Positions 62,047-64,000 of a DNA stretch of 64,000 nt are shown here, in pieces. Source of the stretch: Litorimonas sp964511495 (GTDB lineage Bacteria; Pseudomonadota; Alphaproteobacteria; Caulobacterales; Maricaulaceae); contig CAZEFT010000015.1 of NCBI GenBank assembly GCA_964511495.1, positions 1 through 64,000 of the forward strand. The letters run 5' to 3'. How positions within the stretch are numbered: position 1 is the first letter of the stretch; every line of letters begins with the position of its first letter. The position numbers and the translations under genes were made by a program. The notes beneath the pieces were generated by a model. The model searched no databases. It was not told the DNA's origin and worked only from the letters and a program-made list of their open reading frames with translations.

Positions 62047-63363
62047 TTATTTAACGGCTTGTGTCACAATATTTTCCAAGAGTTCTTGACGACCCGAAAC
62101 TGGCGCGGGCGAAACATTCGCCTCCAAACAGGCAGATGCCATCGCGTCCAAGGAAGATTTTCCTGCGAGTATATCCGCACCCAGACCGCTCTGCCAACCG
62201 GCATAGCGTTTGTCTTTATTGGCTTGAAGTCGGTCATTTTCAATCATGGCAACCGCATTTTCCAAACCCCGCGCAAGTAAATCCATGCCGCCTATGTGAC
62301 CATGGAAGAGATCTTCGGCATCTATAGATTGACGACGAACTTTGGCATCAAAGTTGGAACCACCTTTTTTAAACCCGCCCCCTTTTAGAATATAATAAAG
62401 CGCCATAGTCGTTTCGCGCAAATCGTTCGGGAATTGATCCGTATCCCATCCATTTTGCGGGTCGCCGCGATTGAAATCAATGGAGCCGAATATGCCGAAG
62501 GCATTGGCCATTTCGACCTCATGCTCAAAACTGTTCCCCGCCAGCGTCGCGTGATTGGGCTCAATATTGACGCCAACTTCCTTTTCCAAACCATATTGTT
62601 TTAAGAAACCGAAGACCGTACCGACATCGCGGTCATATTGATGTTTGGTCGGTTCATGCGGCTTGGGTTCGATCCAGATATCGCCGTCAAAGCCAATTTT
62701 ATGTTTATGCTCCACCACCATGCTGACAAACCGGCCTAATTGTTCCATTTCTTGCCCAACATTGGTGTTAAGAATTGTATCATAACCCTCTCGGCCGCCC
62801 CAAAGCACATAGCCTTGACCGCCCAACCTCTTTGTGGCCTCTAAACAATGTTTGACTTGCAATGCCGCGAATGCCGCCACATCGGGATTAGGGTTTGTGG
62901 ACGCTCCGGCCATGTAACGCGGGTGCGAGAACATATTGGCCGTGCCCCAAAGAAGCTGAATATCGCGAGAGCTCATTTTGGCTTCGATTTTATCGACAAT
63001 TGCCGCAAAGTTTCTGACATGCTCTTTTGGAGTCTGCGCCTCTGCCATGACGTCAACATCATGAAAACAAAAATAAGGATTGCCCAAGCGGTCAAAGAAA
63101 TCAAACGCCGCATCCAGCTTGGCTTCGGCCGCAGATTGGTCGTTTTTAGCGCCATGCCAAGGGCGATTAAATGTGCCTCCGCCAAAGACATCGAAACCAT
63201 CCCAACAGAAATTATGCCAATAGCAAACGGCAATGCGCAAATGCTCGGCCATTGTCTTGCCCATCAAAACTTTATCGGCATCATAATATTTATAGGAAAG
63301 CGGGTTCGCGCTATTCTTTCCTTCAAATTTGATCGGCTCTATATGGTCAAAATATCCGCTCAT
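62047..63363 (-). CDS. xylA: Xylose isomerase
   Basis: It interconverts xylose and xylulose with divalent metal. The 438 residues include YFCFHDVDVMAEA (catalytic His/Asp), YVLWGGREGYDTILNT, IWIEPKPHEPTKHQYDRD and GVNIEPNHATLAGN (metal ligands) and GSIDFNRGDPQNGWDTD. AAAGGGAT precedes the ATG. It follows xylB by 10 bp on the minus strand. Confidence 0.97.
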   Translation of the reverse strand: MSGYFDHIEPIKFEGKNSANPLSYKYYDADKVLMGKTMAEHLRIAVCYWHNFCWDGFDVFGGGTFNRPWHGAKNDQSAAEAKLDAAFDFFDRLGNPYFCFHDVDVMAEAQTPKEHVRNFAAIVDKIEAKMSSRDIQLLWGTANMFSHPRYMAGASTNPNPDVAAFAALQVKHCLEATKRLGGQGYVLWGGREGYDTILNTNVGQEMEQLGRFVSMVVEHKHKIGFDGDIWIEPKPHEPTKHQYDRDVGTVFGFLKQYGLEKEVGVNIEPNHATLAGNSFEHEVEMANAFGIFGSIDFNRGDPQNGWDTDQFPNDLRETTMALYYILKGGGFKKGGSNFDAKVRRQSIDAEDLFHGHIGGMDLLARGLENAVAMIENDRLQANKDKRYAGWQSGLGADILAGKSSLDAMASACLEANVSPAPVSGRQELLENIVTQAVK

Positions 63364-63373
63364 CTTTATCCCT

Positions 63374-64000
63374 TTAATTTAAATCTTTTGTTGCTTGGTA
63401 GAGTATTGAAAACACAGTGCGGCGCTCTTGATACAGATCTCGCATCACCCGATTGGGCTCGATCACATGGTCTATATCCGGCGCATAACAGACTTCGGAT
63501 ATCTTTTCTGAGGTAACGGATAAACGCGCCAGACGCGCCGCGCCAAAGGCCGGGCCTACGGCAGAGGCTTTTCGATAGGTCAAAGGCAAGTCCATAGCGC
63601 TGGCGATGATTTCGCCCCACCAATGCGAGCGCGACCCACCACCAATCACGGACAAATTGGCAATCTCGGCCCCCGTCGCTTTTAAAACATCGACCCCATC
63701 AGCCAAAGCAAAGGCCACGCCTTCCAAAGCTGCCTGCGCCATAGATAAGGGCGTATCTTCATGGGTCAGCCCAAAGAATGCGCCTGTGGCCTTTGGGTCA
63801 TTATGCGGTGTGCGCTCCCCTGATAAATAGGGAAGAAAATAAGCCCCCTGACCCGGTGTTTTTGAATCGGATGTCTGCTCGTAAAGAGCGGCCTCGGATG
63901 GAAACCCTGCAATTCTGGCGACAAAATCAACGGCGCTGGCGGCGGATAAAATAACGCTCATCTGATGCCAAAGATTGGGTAAGGCATGACAGAATGTATG
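63374..64000 (-). CDS. xylB: Xylulokinase, C-terminal part (5' end beyond window)
   Basis: The frame runs off the right edge, reading HTFCHALPNLWHQM before SVILSAASAVDF, so the gene continues beyond 64000. FGGY-kinase motifs present are YLSGERTPHNDPKATGAFFGL, LEGVAFALADG and VIGGGSRSHWWGEIIASAMDLPL; these form the C-terminal ATP domain. It phosphorylates xylulose. xylA lies 10 bp downstream in the same operon. Confidence 0.93.
   Translation of the reverse strand, partial: HTFCHALPNLWHQMSVILSAASAVDFVARIAGFPSEAALYEQTSDSKTPGQGAYFLPYLSGERTPHNDPKATGAFFGLTHEDTPLSMAQAALEGVAFALADGVDVLKATGAEIANLSVIGGGSRSHWWGEIIASAMDLPLTYRKASAVGPAFGAARLARLSVTSEKISEVCYAPDIDHVIEPNRVMRDLYQERRTVFSILYQATKDLN

Noticed and set aside
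1..64000. tRNA, rRNA, CRISPR, prophage, insertion sequence or toxin-antitoxin systems
   Set aside because: None was recognised on either strand; the small XRE module was considered as an antitoxin, but its partner is a four-span membrane protein without toxin features.

Overview
This 64 kb window looks like ordinary chromosome from an alphaproteobacterium of moderate GC (about 48-50% by eye). The best fit is a Caulobacterales/Hyphomonadaceae-type, probably marine, organism. The evidence is the mix of families: a CC0125/CC1285-type lipoprotein, DUF6481, an SdhAF4-like DUF1674 protein, zapE close to mdh, a K+-independent H+-pyrophosphatase, and an arginine-succinyltransferase operon containing an M20 hydrolase. 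No rRNA, tRNA, CRISPR array, prophage, transposase or replication origin was seen. Coding density is very high; the only gene-free stretch over 300 bp is 10955-11289.

Layout. 1-4170 (minus strand): a 36-residue membrane peptide, zapE, a secreted GH5 glycanase and mdh. 4361-7148: a TM-helix channel-like protein, a secreted DUF1579-like protein and an acyltransferase. 7294-10954: a four-gene cluster of DUF3034 lipoprotein, exported truncated haemoglobin, sensor histidine kinase and exported cupredoxin. 11290-15666: hppA, a TraB/GumN-like lipoprotein and an alpha/beta-hydrolase lipoprotein. 15703-18864: a membrane protein/XRE regulator pair with twin operators, a Tat-signal pirin, and azoR divergent from a LysR regulator. 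18931-24393: envelope and housekeeping genes (nth, FMN reductase, dapB, DUF1674). 24493-26265: two secreted proteins with the same mature N-terminal motif. 26312-31483: pyrF, an SDR, a sterol-desaturase family enzyme, LemA and DUF2207. 31536-35470: ttcA, a large MscS channel and argG. 35653-38861: a DUF1800/DUF1501 pair. 38988-44710: an amino-acid dehydrogenase, a flavin oxidoreductase, an AlkB-like enzyme and a second sterol-desaturase homologue. 44983-50511: dnaK, a 2OG-Fe(II) oxygenase, a glycosyltransferase, dnaJ and a membrane protein. 50473-52809 (minus): an NhaC antiporter overlapping a small avidin-like protein, followed by small membrane ORFs. 52921-61343: an enoyl-reductase-like protein, an SMP-30-like protein, then astA-astB-M20-astD, DUF4262 and glyoxalase. 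61355-64000 (minus): an M50-like peptidase, xylA and the 3' part of xylB.

Metabolically the window joins arginine synthesis (argG) and breakdown (ast operon), xylose entry (xylA/xylB), TCA (mdh and succinate dehydrogenase assembly), lysine and pyrimidine synthesis, pyrophosphate-driven proton pumping and chaperones. The least conventional items are the avidin-like gene coupled to nhaC, the DUF3034/haemoglobin/kinase/cupredoxin cluster, the duplicated TGTAAAG-N4-CTTTACA operator of the small XRE module, the palindrome over the LysR start codon, and the unannotated 36-residue peptide coupled to zapE.
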